The notes below the pieces were generated by a model. That model worked only from the letters and a program-made list of their open reading frames with translations, made no database searches and was not told the origin of the DNA. Positions 24,907-33,298 of a stretch of 64,000 bases of DNA are shown here, piece after piece. The stretch covers positions 1 to 64,000 of the forward strand of contig CAWFZK010000039.1 in assembly GCA_963820315.1 (NCBI GenBank), written 5' to 3'. Position 1 is the first letter of the stretch, and each line of letters opens with the position of its first letter. Position numbers and translations under genes: made by a program. Source of the DNA: JACVRW01 sp963820315. GTDB taxonomy: Bacteria > Actinomycetota > Thermoleophilia > Solirubrobacterales > Thermoleophilaceae.

Positions 24907-26646
24907 ATGAAGTGGTGGGGCTGGGGTGAGGACAGCGTCTCCTTCACCCATGAGGGCAAACCCGAGCTGGCGCCCTTCATCGAGCGCCATCTTCAGCTCG
25001 ACGTGGAGAGGCCGGGCACCCCGCCCATGGCGTTCGAGGGTCTGCGGATCCCGGCGCCGCTGCTGCCGGCAGCGCTCAGAGCGCGCCTCGAGGAGGCCGT
25101 AGGGGCCGGGCATGTGTCGAGCGACGACCTCGATCGCGTCGTCCACGGCCGCGGCAAGAGCCTGACCGACCTCGTCCGCCAGCGCCGCGGCGACCTCGGA
25201 CGGCTCCCGGACGTCGTGGTGCGCCCCGGCGCCGAGGACGAGGTCGTCGCCGTGATGGAGGCGGCGCTCGCGGACGACGCCGTCGTGATCCCGTTCGGCG
25301 GGGGCTCCAGCATCTCCGGCAGCCTCGAGCCCGAGGCCGGCGAGTCGCGGCCCGTCATATCGGTCGACATGGTCCGCATGAACCGCGTGCTCGCGATCGA
25401 CGCCACCTCGCAGCTGGCGCGCGTGCAGGCGGGCGTCTTCGGCCCCGACCTCGAGCGCCAGCTGAACGCACAGGGTTGGACCTGCGGCCACTTCCCCGAC
25501 AGCTTCACCCACTCGACGCTTGGCGGCTGGATCGCCACGCGCTCCTCGGGCATGCAGTCCGACCGCTACGGCGACGTCGCGGAGCTCACCCGCGGGCTCC
25601 GGGTCGTCACGCCGTCAGGGATCCTCGTCGTGCGCCCGGTGCCGAGCACCTCGACCGGCCCCAGCGTGCGCGAGATGGTGCTCGGCAGCGAGGGACGGCT
25701 CGGCATCGTCACCGAGGCGACCATCCACGTCCAGCGCGTGCCGGCCGAACGCAAGATCCTCGGCTACCTCTTCCCCAACTGGGCGGCGGGCCTGGCGGCG
25801 ATGCGCGACGTCGCGGCGGGCGAGGCCTCCCCGTCGGTCACGCGCGTCTCTGACGCGTACGAGACGGCCTTCTCGTTCGCCACGCGCACCGACCCGACGC
25901 CGCTCGACCGCGTCAAGTCGAAGGCGCTCCAGGGGTTCCTGAAGCGCAGGGGCTGGGACCTCGAGGCGATGTGCCTGTCGTTCATCGGCTATGAGGGCAG
26001 CGCCGGCGAGGTGTCCGCGCAACGAAAGCAGACCGAGCGGATCACGAAGCGTCACGGCGGGCTCTGCATCGGCTCGAGCCCGGGCGCGATCTATGACCAG
26101 AAGAAGTTCGACACCCCCTACATCCGCGACTTCCTGCTCGACCGCGGCGCCCCTGCGGACGTATCGGAGACCTCGGCGCCCTGGGGCGAGCTGCAGAGCG
26201 TGTACGACAACGTGATGGCGGCCGGCCACGGCGCGTTCGACGAGCTCGGCGTGCCCGGCTACCTGATGTGCCACCTCTCGCACTCCTACCACTCCGGCGC
26301 CTGCCTCTACTTCACCTTCGCGATCAATCCCGCGCCCGGCGCCGACGCGCTCCAGCAGTACGGCGTGGTCAAGTCGGCGATCCAGCAGGCGTTCGTGGAC
26401 TCGGGCGCCACGCTCTCCCACCACCACGCGGTCGGGACCGAGCACTCGCGCTGGCTCGAGGAGGACATCTCGGCGCCGGGGGTCGCGATGCTGCGCTCGC
26501 TCTTCGAGGGCTTCGACCCAGGAGCGAACCTCAACCCGGGCAAGATCGTCGAGCGAACGCACGAGCGCGAGCCGGCTCGCCCCGGCCACGACGGCGCGCT
26601 GCCGTCCCCGGACGAGAGCTCCGGGGCAACCAGCCAGGTCACCTAG
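24907..26646 (+). CDS. FAD-binding oxidase, alkyldihydroxyacetonephosphate-synthase-like
   Basis: The protein is about 580 residues and starts MKWWGWGEDSVSF, the diagnostic N-terminus of bacterial and eukaryotic alkyl-DHAP synthase homologues. The PCMH-type FAD domain shows VIPFGGGSSISGSLE, FPDSFTHSTLGGWIATRSSGMQSDRYG and LGSEGRLGIVTEATI. The C-terminal half has CHLSHSYHSGACLYFTFA and ATLSHHHAVGTEH, the histidines used in acyl-to-alkyl exchange. Alkyl-DHAP synthase makes ether lipids in eukaryotes; bacterial members are less studied. ATG 24907 is preferred over ATG 24877, which adds ten poorly conserved residues. A hairpin follows the stop. Confidence 0.83.
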   Translation: MKWWGWGEDSVSFTHEGKPELAPFIERHLQLDVERPGTPPMAFEGLRIPAPLLPAALRARLEEAVGAGHVSSDDLDRVVHGRGKSLTDLVRQRRGDLGRLPDVVVRPGAEDEVVAVMEAALADDAVVIPFGGGSSISGSLEPEAGESRPVISVDMVRMNRVLAIDATSQLARVQAGVFGPDLERQLNAQGWTCGHFPDSFTHSTLGGWIATRSSGMQSDRYGDVAELTRGLRVVTPSGILVVRPVPSTSTGPSVREMVLGSEGRLGIVTEATIHVQRVPAERKILGYLFPNWAAGLAAMRDVAAGEASPSVTRVSDAYETAFSFATRTDPTPLDRVKSKALQGFLKRRGWDLEAMCLSFIGYEGSAGEVSAQRKQTERITKRHGGLCIGSSPGAIYDQKKFDTPYIRDFLLDRGAPADVSETSAPWGELQSVYDNVMAAGHGAFDELGVPGYLMCHLSHSYHSGACLYFTFAINPAPGADALQQYGVVKSAIQQAFVDSGATLSHHHAVGTEHSRWLEEDISAPGVAMLRSLFEGFDPGANLNPGKIVERTHEREPARPGHDGALPSPDESSGATSQVT

Positions 26647-26687
26647 CCACGTCGCCGTCGAGGCCTTCCCCTGCGCGGCCACGGAAG

Positions 26688-26704
26688 CCGCGCGCTTCGC
26701 GCGG
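26688..26704 (+). terminator. GC hairpin downstream of the alkyl-DHAP-synthase-like gene
   Basis: A perfect seven-base inverted repeat, CCGCGCG-CTT-CGCGCGG, lies 42 bases after the stop at 26646 in a 175-base intergenic gap. There is no T-run after it, as is common in high-GC actinobacteria, so termination is plausible but not shown. The rest of the gap to 26821 contains no ORF I can support. Confidence 0.4.
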
Positions 26705-26821
26705 TCGCGTCGTCGACGGCCGCGTCGGCGGGAGGACTCCGCCAACCGCCACCGTCTGACCCTGATCGGCCGTATCAGCCGCTAGCGATGAATATGCCGC
26801 GGGTATGCAGTCGTCTGAAGC

Positions 26822-27334
26822 ATGAGCCCCCAACCGACAGCCAACATCGATGAGCGCTTCAGCGACCCCGCGGCGGACGCCACCCCGTGGCCGGAGGCCG
26901 AGCGCGCCCTCACCCAGGCCGAGCTCTACTGGATCACCACCGTTCGCGCTGACGGGCGCCCGCACGTGACGCCGCTCGTCGGCGTCGCCGACGGCGGGAT
27001 CGTGCACTTCACGACCGGTCTCGAGGAGCAGAAGGCCCGCAACCTCGAGCACAACGACCAGGTGGCGATCACCACCGGCAACAACAGCTGGGATCGCGGC
27101 CTCGACGTGGTCGTCGAGGGACGGGCCGAGCGCGTGACCGATCAGGAGTCGCTGCAACGGATCGCCGAGGCGTACGTGGCCAAGTACGGCAGCGCCTGGG
27201 AGTTCGAGGTGGGCGACGGCGTCTTCCGGCACGGCGGCGAGCACGACGCCGCCGTCTTCCGGATCGAGCCCGACAAGGTGATCGCCTTCGCGAAGGAGCC
27301 GCACGCACAGACGACGTTCAGGCCGGGCCGCTAG
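26822..27334 (+). CDS. Pyridoxamine 5'-phosphate oxidase-like flavin/F420-binding protein
   Basis: A 170-residue split-barrel protein of the PPOX family. ALTQAELYWITTVRADGRPHVTPLVGV is the typical opening strand-turn-strand, followed by FTTGLEEQKARNLEHNDQVAITTG and VVVEGRAERVTD. In actinobacteria this group includes F420- or FMN-dependent reductases and non-catalytic proteins; the cofactor cannot be decided by eye. It is monocistronic, with its stop overlapping the 3' end of the convergent TetR-like gene. Confidence 0.82.
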   Translation: MSPQPTANIDERFSDPAADATPWPEAERALTQAELYWITTVRADGRPHVTPLVGVADGGIVHFTTGLEEQKARNLEHNDQVAITTGNNSWDRGLDVVVEGRAERVTDQESLQRIAEAYVAKYGSAWEFEVGDGVFRHGGEHDAAVFRIEPDKVIAFAKEPHAQTTFRPGR

Positions 27335-27704
27335 CCGGCCCGCTTCAGCCCCGTGTCACCGCCCGTTACGAAGTAGGCGGTCGGCGCGCGGAAAGCACGG
27401 GAACCGAACTCTTGAGCGAGTGCATTCAGGTCGTCGCCTGAGGGATCTGCGCTCATCAGGCTCGCGCTGGCGCGCGAGAGGGCGGGTCGGGCCTCGCGAT
27501 CCGTTCGAGCAGCGCGATGTAGACGTCCTTGCGGCCGCCGAAGTAGTGGTGCACGAGCCCGCGCGTGACGCCGGCGGCGTGCGCGATGTCCTCGACCGAG
27601 ACCTCGTCGTAGCCGCGCTCGGCGAACAGCGCGTTGGCCGCGTCGAGGATCTCTTCGCTGCGCTGCCCGGGGTCGAGGCGGCTGTACCTCGGCGTCGTGC
27701 TCAT
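27331..27704 (-). CDS. Shortened TetR-family regulator (frame break, reduced ligand domain)
   Basis: From ATG 27704 a complete TetR helix-turn-helix is present: QRSEEILDAANALFAERGYDEVSVEDIAHAAGVTRGLVHHYFGGRKDVYIALLERI, split here only for description. That frame ends at 27456. A different frame continues with SADPSGDDLNALAQEFGSRAFRAPTAYFVTGG to a stop at 27331. Even when joined the protein is only about 124 residues, whereas TetR proteins usually have about 190-210, so most of the ligand-binding domain is missing. It may be a decaying regulator. It is divergent from the small genes at 27839-28215. Confidence 0.6.
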
Positions 27705-27710
27705 AAGCGA

Positions 27711-27765
27711 ATCCTAAATGTTGTTGGCGAAACGTCAAGAATCGTATTAGCATCTTGTCAACAAC
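27711..27765. promoter_or_regulatory. Promoter and candidate operator upstream of the short TetR gene
   Basis: On the minus strand TTGACG (27738-27733) and TAGGAT (27716-27711) are separated by 16 bases, and TAGGAT ends six bases before the TetR ATG. This is ideal spacing for a sigma-A-type promoter giving a leaderless mRNA. Inverted arms GTTGTTG (27720-27726) and CAACAAC (27759-27765) flank the promoter and could be a TetR operator. TATTAG (27745-27750) may be a -10 for the divergent plus-strand genes. All were found by eye. Confidence 0.5.
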
Positions 27766-27838
27766 GCACCGAGACACCGACACGCGGATAGGGCTGCCGC
27801 CCAGTCGCCGGCTGGACCAACCAACAAGGGAAGAAGAC

Positions 27839-28000
27839 TTGAAGGGCTACAAGCGAACAATCACGGGCGTGGTACTCGCGCTTGCGGGCGTGAGCTCCCT
27901 GGGCGCTGCGGTTAGCGGCGCCGATGCGCAGGCCGGGCGGAAGCTGCTCGAGGAGGCGTTCCGGCGCCGGCTGCCGTGGGAAGGCACCCCGTTCGCATGA
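27839..28000 (+). CDS. Small hypothetical protein with signal-like hydrophobic segment
   Basis: A 53-codon ORF from TTG 27839, preceded by the purine-rich AAGGGAAGAAGAC. The product starts with basic KGYKR, then a hydrophobic stretch TGVVLALAGVSSLGAAVSGADAQA resembling a signal peptide with an Ala-x-Ala site. A charged tail, GRKLLEEAFRRRLPWEG, follows. The stop overlaps the next ATG (ATGA), supporting real translation and coupling. No family recognised. A longer form from ATG 27755 is possible but covers the promoter region. Confidence 0.4.
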   Translation: MKGYKRTITGVVLALAGVSSLGAAVSGADAQAGRKLLEEAFRRRLPWEGTPFA

Positions 28001-28215
28001 GCTACGGCGCGGTCAACATCAGCGACCTGCCCAAGTCGGCGCGGGACAAGGTCGATCAGCTCGCCCAGGCCAACGGGGGCAAGATCGAGATCATCGACTG
28101 GGACTACTGCTGGCGGGTCTACTTCCCCGAGACCGAGCGCTACTTCCTAGTCTCGAGCGGCGGCGGACACTCGCGCTGCGACGACCTTGGGTGCTACAGG
28201 CCGGGTCTCCGCTGA
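27997..28215 (+). CDS. Small hypothetical protein
   Basis: A 72-residue product starting MSYGAVNISDLPKSARDKVDQL, with IEIIDWDYCWRVYFPETERYFLV and three cysteines, two of them near the C-terminus (SRCDDLGCYRPG). It overlaps the preceding small gene by four bases. No homology recognised. The sequence looks protein-like (mixed hydrophobic strands, no codon skew), so I think it is a real gene. The 143 bases after it hold no ORF but contain a perfect inverted repeat. Confidence 0.45.
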   Translation: MSYGAVNISDLPKSARDKVDQLAQANGGKIEIIDWDYCWRVYFPETERYFLVSSGGGHSRCDDLGCYRPGLR

Positions 28216-28304
28216 GAGGCTGCCTGGGAAGGGACCGGGGTGTTTCCTGCTCGTCGTGGGGAGACGCGGCCGGGAGATCCCTTTGCTCTCCCAACCCTCC
28301 CAAA

Positions 28305-28318
28305 ACCACCTGGGTGGT
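28305..28318. promoter_or_regulatory. Perfect inverted repeat, candidate operator for the SnoaL-like gene
   Basis: ACCACC-TG-GGTGGT is a perfect 6-2-6 palindrome lying about 40 bases before the GTG start at 28359. It sits in a locally C- and A-rich, G-poor stretch unlike coding DNA around it. The position suits a repressor or activator site. No dedicated regulator is adjacent except the short TetR gene about 600 bases away. Confidence 0.4.
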
Positions 28319-28358
28319 ACGTTCACGGCGGGCTCGCAGGCGGATAAAGGAGAGACTC

Positions 28359-28772
28359 GTGGCGGAGCAGAGCGTCCAGGTAGTCGAGGGCACCTATGCG
28401 GCCTTTGCGCGCGGTGATGTCCCCGGCGTGCTCGGGGCGATGGCCGACGACATGGAGTGGCACGAGGCAGAGGGCATGCCCTACGGCGGCATTCACCGGG
28501 GCGGCGACGCCGTGGCGCGAAACGTCTTCGGCCCGATCACAACGGACATCTCCGACTTCGCGGTCACGCCGATTGAGCTGATCCCCTCTGGCGATACGGT
28601 GGCGGTGGTCGCGCGCTACACCGGTACCGGGAAGAGCACCGGCAAGGAGCTGGATCTCGAGGTCGTACACGTCTGGGATGTGCGCGACGGCAAGATCGTC
28701 CGTTTCCGGCAGTTCGCCGACACCGCGAAGTTCTTGGAGGTCGTGCCGTCCGAGGTGGCCACGATCGCATAG
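28359..28772 (+). CDS. SnoaL-like / NTF2-fold protein
   Basis: A 137-residue nuclear-transport-factor-2-like protein. It has VVEGTYAAFARGDVPGVLGAMADDMEWHEAEGMPYGG at the start, then GGDAVARNVFGPI, VAVVARYTGTG and VVHVWDVRDGKIVRFRQFADT, the standard cone-shaped fold of SnoaL-like proteins. Family members are polyketide cyclases, isomerases or binding proteins; no substrate can be named. GTG 28359 follows a good AAAGGAGAG ribosome-binding site and is preferred over upstream in-frame codons in a different-looking segment. Confidence 0.78.
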   Translation: MAEQSVQVVEGTYAAFARGDVPGVLGAMADDMEWHEAEGMPYGGIHRGGDAVARNVFGPITTDISDFAVTPIELIPSGDTVAVVARYTGTGKSTGKELDLEVVHVWDVRDGKIVRFRQFADTAKFLEVVPSEVATIA

Positions 28773-28823
28773 GGCACGGGACGGCGTAGGAGTACGCCGC
28801 CGCGCGTTGAAGGAGATCTCGCT

Positions 28824-29684
28824 ATGAACCGGATTCAGCGCGGTTGGCAGCTCACGAAGGAGAGCTGGGCGGTCGTCCGCCGCGACCGCTCGCTGCTCGT
28901 GTTCCCCGTGGTGGCGGCGATCTCAGCGCTGCTGGCTGCGGCGATCTTCGTGGGCGGCGGTATCGCCCTGCAGGACTCGACCGGCAGTGAGCCGCTCCTG
29001 ATCGTCGTGCTCGTCGTGGGCGCGTATGTGCTGGTCGCGGTTTCGATCTTCTTCAACGTCGCGCTCAGCGCCTGCGCCGCGCGCGCGCTCGAGGGTCACG
29101 ACACGACGCCCGCCGAGGGCTTCGCGGCCGCGCGCAGCCGCTTCGGCGTGATCCTGAGCTGGGCCGGTGTCCAGCTCGTCGTCGGCGCCCTGATCACCAT
29201 CGTGCAGGCGCTCCTGCGTGAGGGCGGAGGCGCGATCATCGGCGCGATCATCGGCGGCCTGGCCAACCTCGCCTGGAACATCGCGACCTTCTTCGTGATC
29301 CCGGCGATCGCGCTCGAGGGTCTCGGCCCCAAGGACGCCGTCAAGCGCTCGATCGCCGTCATGCGCGAGCGCTGGGGCGAGGGCGTGACCGGCTCGTTCG
29401 CGATCGGCGGCCTGATCTTCCTGCTCGCGTTCCTGCCGGGCGTCGCGCTGGTGGCGCTCGGCATCGCGATCAGCTCGTCGTCGGGCGTCCTCGCCGGCGT
29501 CCTGATCGCGCTCGGCGTCGCCATCTTCGTCGTCGGAGCCGTCCTGCAGGCCGCGCTGATGGCGATCTTCAAGGTCGCCCTCTTTCGCTTCGCCACCGAG
29601 GACAAGGTGCTCGGCAGCTACGAGCGCGCGCAGCTCGAGGCCGCCTTCGTGCCGCGCAAGGGCCGCCGCGCCGGGACGATCTAG
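28824..29684 (+). CDS. DUF6159 family integral membrane protein
   Basis: A 286-residue membrane protein starting MNRIQRGWQLTKESWAVVRRDRSLLVFPVV, the typical DUF6159 opening. About six hydrophobic segments follow, including ISALLAAAIFVGGGIAL, LIVVLVVGAYVLVAVSIFF, GGLANLAWNIATFFVIPAI and a long C-terminal pair. SKDAVKRS-type motif GPKDAVKRSIAVMRERWGE lies between helices. Function unknown; relatives are widespread in actinobacteria. It ends four bases into the convergent sigma factor gene. Confidence 0.82.
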   Translation: MNRIQRGWQLTKESWAVVRRDRSLLVFPVVAAISALLAAAIFVGGGIALQDSTGSEPLLIVVLVVGAYVLVAVSIFFNVALSACAARALEGHDTTPAEGFAAARSRFGVILSWAGVQLVVGALITIVQALLREGGGAIIGAIIGGLANLAWNIATFFVIPAIALEGLGPKDAVKRSIAVMRERWGEGVTGSFAIGGLIFLLAFLPGVALVALGIAISSSSGVLAGVLIALGVAIFVVGAVLQAALMAIFKVALFRFATEDKVLGSYERAQLEAAFVPRKGRRAGTI

Positions 29685-30334
29685 GACACGGCGCCCGCGC
29701 GCTCGACCGCGCGCAGGTAGCCCTGCAGGAGCGAGCGCTCGTCGTCGCTCAGCTCGGGGCCCCAGGCCCATTCGAGCCGGCGCTCGGGCAGCTTCTCGCC
29801 CAGGTTCTGGCGCGCCCGCTGCAGCGCGCTGTTGACCGACGCGACGCTCGACTCGAGCACGAGCGCGGCGTCCTTCGAGGACCAGCCGAGCACGGCGCGC
29901 AGCACGAGCGCCGCGCGCTGGCGCGGGGGCAGGTGCTGGACGGCGGCCGAGAAGGCCAGCTCGACCGTCTCGCGGTTGACGAGCGTGCTCAGCGGCTCCG
30001 CCTCGGTCCCGCGAATGCGCTCGAGCAGCGACTCGACGTCGAGGTCGTCGGCGATCGGCGGCCGGCGCCGGCGGCGCTTGAGCGCGTCGAAGCAGACGTT
30101 GGTGGCGATCCGGTAGAGCCATGCCGAGTAGGAGCGGCCACGGAAGCTCGCGCGGCTCTGCCAGGCGCGCAGGAAGGTCTCCTGGACGGCGTCCTCGGAG
30201 TCCTCGACCGAGCCCATCAGGCGCTGGCAGTGAGCCTGCAGCCCGCGCCGGTAGTGACCCGTGAGCTTCGCGAAGGCGCGCTCGTCGCCGCTGCTCACGG
30301 CCGAGACGAGCGTGTCGAGCGCTGCCGGGGACAT
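29681..30334 (-). CDS. ECF-type RNA polymerase sigma factor
   Basis: A 217-residue sigma-70 family protein of the ECF type. Region 2 is seen in DERAFAKLTGHYRRGLQAHC, VEDSEDAVQETFLRAWQSR and YSAWLYRIATNVCFDALKRR. Region 4 is LPPRQRAALVLRAVLGWSSK plus ALVLESSVASVNSALQRARQN, the helix-turn-helix that reads the -35. A C-terminal extension of about 40 residues (LSDDERSLLQGYLRAVERAG) is reminiscent of the SigG/ECF41-type tail start but is short. No anti-sigma factor gene is adjacent. Confidence 0.88.
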   Translation of the reverse strand: MSPAALDTLVSAVSSGDERAFAKLTGHYRRGLQAHCQRLMGSVEDSEDAVQETFLRAWQSRASFRGRSYSAWLYRIATNVCFDALKRRRRRPPIADDLDVESLLERIRGTEAEPLSTLVNRETVELAFSAAVQHLPPRQRAALVLRAVLGWSSKDAALVLESSVASVNSALQRARQNLGEKLPERRLEWAWGPELSDDERSLLQGYLRAVERAGAVS

Positions 30335-30413
30335 CGTGCGCCGAACCTAGGGCCAGGCAGCGGCGCTGACCTCGGGGAGCTTCCCGATACTGCTCCCTGA
30401 GATTTGCCCTCGT

Positions 30414-31703
30414 CTAGGCGTGCGGGAGCCGCTCTGCGATCACCCTGCCGCCGCGCTCGGGCGTGACCACGAGGGCGCTGCGCCGGGCCTGCTCGGGCGC
30501 GGGCGCCGCGGGCCGCAGTTTCACCTGCGAGGCGGCGGCCCGGAGCACCGCGCGCATCTCCATCTCGGCGAACGGCGCGCCCGCGCAGCGGCGCACGCCA
30601 CCGCCGAACGGGATCCAGGCCGCCGGGTCCGGAGCCGGCTCCTCGAGCCAGCGCTCGGGCCGGAAGGCGGCGGCCTGCGGCCAGAGGTCGTCGCGCCGCA
30701 GCGTCAGCCATAGGCACGCGGTCACGTGCACCCCCGCGGGAAGGGTCCAGCCGCCGATCCGGGCGGGCTCGAGCAGCCGGCGCGGCGCGATCGTCAGCGC
30801 GGGGCGAACGCGCAGCACCTCCTTCACGACCGCGGCCAGATACGCCGGGTCGCCGTCGCGCAGGCGCGCCTGGACCCCGGGATGGCGCGCGAGCCGCTCG
30901 AACGCCCAGGCGAGCGAGGCGGAGGTGGTGTCGTGGCCCGCCGCCAACAGCGCGACGAGCTGATCGCGCAGATGGCGGTCGCTCGGCGGGTTGCCGAGCT
31001 CGTCGCGCTGAGCGAGCAGCAGCGCCAGCATCGACTCGCCCGCGGGCTCTGCGCGCCGGCGCGCGACGAGGTCGAGCAGCAGCTCGTCGAAGCGCTCGAC
31101 CGCGATCCGGAAGCGCCCCCACGGGCTGCGCGGGCCGAGGTCGCGCTGGACCAGCGACATCGCGAGCATGCGCGGCAGCGAGCGAACGCTGTCGAGCGTG
31201 CCGTGGACGGCCTGCCGCAGACGCGCGAGCTCCTCCTCCCCGCGCGCCCCGAACACGATCCGCAGGATCATCTCGAGGGTCAGGTCGCGCATGCGCTCGA
31301 GCGCCGTGACCGGGCCCGCCCAGCCGGCCAGCTCGCGCTCGGCGAGCTCGGCCACCATCGGCTCGAACGCGCGCATGCGCTCGCCGTGGAAGGGCGTCTG
31401 GATGAGCCGCCGCTCGCGCAGGTGCTCGTCGCCGTCGAGCACGAGGATCGAGTGCTCGCCGGCGAAGGGGCGCATGAACTCCCAGCTCTGACCGGCCGGC
31501 GCGATGGCAGGGTCGAGCCGGAAGATCTCGCGCACCGAGTCGGGTTGCGAGAAGAGCACCATCGGCTCGTCGGTCCAGTAGGTGCGCAGCGTCACCGGGT
31601 CCCCGAAGCGCTCGTGCACGCGGCCCAGGAAGGCCGCCGGCCGCACCGTCCAGCCCAGCGTCTGCCAGGCTGCCGGGGCGCGCGGACCGGGCGGGAGAGC
31701 CAT
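30414..31703 (-). CDS. Cytochrome P450
   Basis: A 429-residue soluble P450. The N-terminus is proline-rich (LPPGPRAPAAWQTL). The I-helix oxygen-activation motif is LAAGHDTTSASL, the K-helix ExxR is VVKEVLRVRP, the PERF region is FRPERWLEE, and the heme-cysteine loop is FGGGVRRCAGAPFAEMEM. All catalytic elements are present. Substrate unknown; the relation is to bacterial CYP families acting on hydrophobic compounds. No ferredoxin gene is adjacent; an oxidoreductase of the ferredoxin-reductase type lies far away at 58967-60196. Confidence 0.93.
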   Translation of the reverse strand: MALPPGPRAPAAWQTLGWTVRPAAFLGRVHERFGDPVTLRTYWTDEPMVLFSQPDSVREIFRLDPAIAPAGQSWEFMRPFAGEHSILVLDGDEHLRERRLIQTPFHGERMRAFEPMVAELAERELAGWAGPVTALERMRDLTLEMILRIVFGARGEEELARLRQAVHGTLDSVRSLPRMLAMSLVQRDLGPRSPWGRFRIAVERFDELLLDLVARRRAEPAGESMLALLLAQRDELGNPPSDRHLRDQLVALLAAGHDTTSASLAWAFERLARHPGVQARLRDGDPAYLAAVVKEVLRVRPALTIAPRRLLEPARIGGWTLPAGVHVTACLWLTLRRDDLWPQAAAFRPERWLEEPAPDPAAWIPFGGGVRRCAGAPFAEMEMRAVLRAAASQVKLRPAAPAPEQARRSALVVTPERGGRVIAERLPHA

Positions 31704-31782
31704 GGCGCGAGCCTACGCGCCGCGTCGATGAATATCGGCGTCCGATCCGGTCACACCGGGTAGATCCCGACAGGAGACTGAG

Positions 31783-32529
31783 ATGAGCCTGCCCAGAATC
31801 ACATCCCGAGAGGACTGGCTCGAGGCACGCAAGGAGCTGCTCGAGAAGGAGAAGGCGCTGACGCGCGAGCGCGACGGGCTCAACGTGGCGCGCCGCAACC
31901 TGCCGATGGTGAAGGTCGAGAAGGACTACCGCTTCGAGGGCCCGGACGGCGAGGTCACGCTGCTCGACATGTTCGAGGGCCGCAGCCAGCTGATCGTCGG
32001 CCACTTCATGTTCAACCCGCAATGGGAGGACGGCTGCCCGAGCTGCTCCGCCGGAGCGGCCGAGCTCAGTGACGGCCTGCTCGAGCACCTGAACGTCCGC
32101 GACACCTCGTTCGCCTATGTCTCGCGCGCGCCGATCGAGAAGATCCAGCGCTATCAGGAGAAGCGCGGCTGGGACTTCCGCTGGTACTCGTCCTACGGCA
32201 GCGATTTCAACTACGACTTCAAGGTGACGGTCGACGACACGGTGGCGCCCGCGGAGTACAACTACAAGACGAAGGCGGAGCACGAGGCCGCCGGCACGGG
32301 CTACTACTTCGATGCCGAGCAGCCGATCGAGCAGCCCGGATTGAGCTGCTTCCTGCGCGTGGGCGACGAGGTCTTCCACACCTACTCGACCTTCGGCCGC
32401 GGCGCCGAGAGCCTCGGCGGCTCCTACTACTGGCTCGACCTCACAGCGCTCGGTCGCCAGGAGGAGTGGGAGGAGCCGAGCGGCCGTGCGGACAGCGCCC
32501 GGTCGGCGACACCGGACTTCGCGAGCTGA
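31783..32529 (+). CDS. DUF899 thioredoxin-fold protein
   Basis: A 248-residue protein of the DUF899 (thioredoxin-like) family. It starts with a charged helix, DWLEARKELLEKEKALTRERDGL, then ARRNLPMVKVEKDYRFEGPDG and LIVGHFMFNPQWEDGCPSCSAGA, with a CxxC pair near residue 86. YSSYGSDFNYDF and the late SYYWLDLTALGR complete the family pattern. Likely cytosolic with a redox role, but no reaction is established. A good AGGAGAC site precedes ATG 31783. The stop overlaps the first Ku gene (TGATG). Confidence 0.87.
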   Translation: MSLPRITSREDWLEARKELLEKEKALTRERDGLNVARRNLPMVKVEKDYRFEGPDGEVTLLDMFEGRSQLIVGHFMFNPQWEDGCPSCSAGAAELSDGLLEHLNVRDTSFAYVSRAPIEKIQRYQEKRGWDFRWYSSYGSDFNYDFKVTVDDTVAPAEYNYKTKAEHEAAGTGYYFDAEQPIEQPGLSCFLRVGDEVFHTYSTFGRGAESLGGSYYWLDLTALGRQEEWEEPSGRADSARSATPDFAS

Positions 32530-33296
32530 TGGCACCGCGCTCGATCTGGAACGGGACGATCACCTTCGGCCTCGTGAACGTGCCGATCAAGCTCTACACC
32601 GCGACCGAGTCGAAGACGGTCAGCTTCAGCCAGGTGCACGTGAGCGACGGCGCGAAGATCGAGCACCGCCGCTTCTGCCCCAAGGAGGACAAGCAGGTCG
32701 ACTACGACGACACCGTCAAGGGCTACGAGGTCTCGGCGGACAGCTACGTCGTGCTCTCGAAGGACGAGGTCAAGGCGGCTGCGGGTGACCGCGGCAAGGT
32801 GGTGCACCTCGAGGAGTTCGTGGACGCCGCCGACATCGACCCGGTCTTCTACGAGAAGACCTACTACGCCGGCTCGCGCGACGCCGAGGACGCCTACCGG
32901 CTGCTGCACGAGGCGCTGCGCAAGTCGGGCCGCGCCGGCATCGGGCGCTTCACCTTCCACGACCGGGAGTACCTCGTGGCGGTGCGGGCGCTCGACGACG
33001 TGATCGCACTGCACACCCTGCGCTTCCACGACGAGGTCGTCGACCCGGACGACCTCGAGCTCGACCTCGGACGCTCGGGGCCGCGCCCGAAGGAGGTCGA
33101 GATGGCGACGCAGCTCGTCGACTCGCTCGAGCAGGACTTCGAGCCGGAGGCCTGGGAGGACAGTTACCGCGAGGCGGTCCTCGACCTGATCAAGCGCAAG
33201 GGGCGCGGCGAGGAGATCGATCTGGTCGCGGAGGAGGAGCCCGAGCAGGGCGACGATCTCGCGGCCGCCCTCGAGGCGAGCCTGGGGAGCCGCTGA
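32529..33296 (+). CDS. ku: Ku DNA-end-binding protein (copy 1)
   Basis: A 255-residue bacterial Ku for non-homologous end joining. It opens with RSIWNGTITFGLVNVPIKLYTAT and has HRRFCPKEDKQVDYDDTVKGYEV, RALDDVIALHTLRFHDEV and YREAVLDLIKRKGRGEEI, all standard for the Ku core ring. The C-terminal tail is short and acidic. It is coupled to DUF899 upstream and lies two bases before a second ku, an arrangement suggesting a heterodimer. No ligD is in the window. Confidence 0.95.
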   Translation: MAPRSIWNGTITFGLVNVPIKLYTATESKTVSFSQVHVSDGAKIEHRRFCPKEDKQVDYDDTVKGYEVSADSYVVLSKDEVKAAAGDRGKVVHLEEFVDAADIDPVFYEKTYYAGSRDAEDAYRLLHEALRKSGRAGIGRFTFHDREYLVAVRALDDVIALHTLRFHDEVVDPDDLELDLGRSGPRPKEVEMATQLVDSLEQDFEPEAWEDSYREAVLDLIKRKGRGEEIDLVAEEEPEQGDDLAAALEASLGSR

Positions 33297-33298
33297 CG

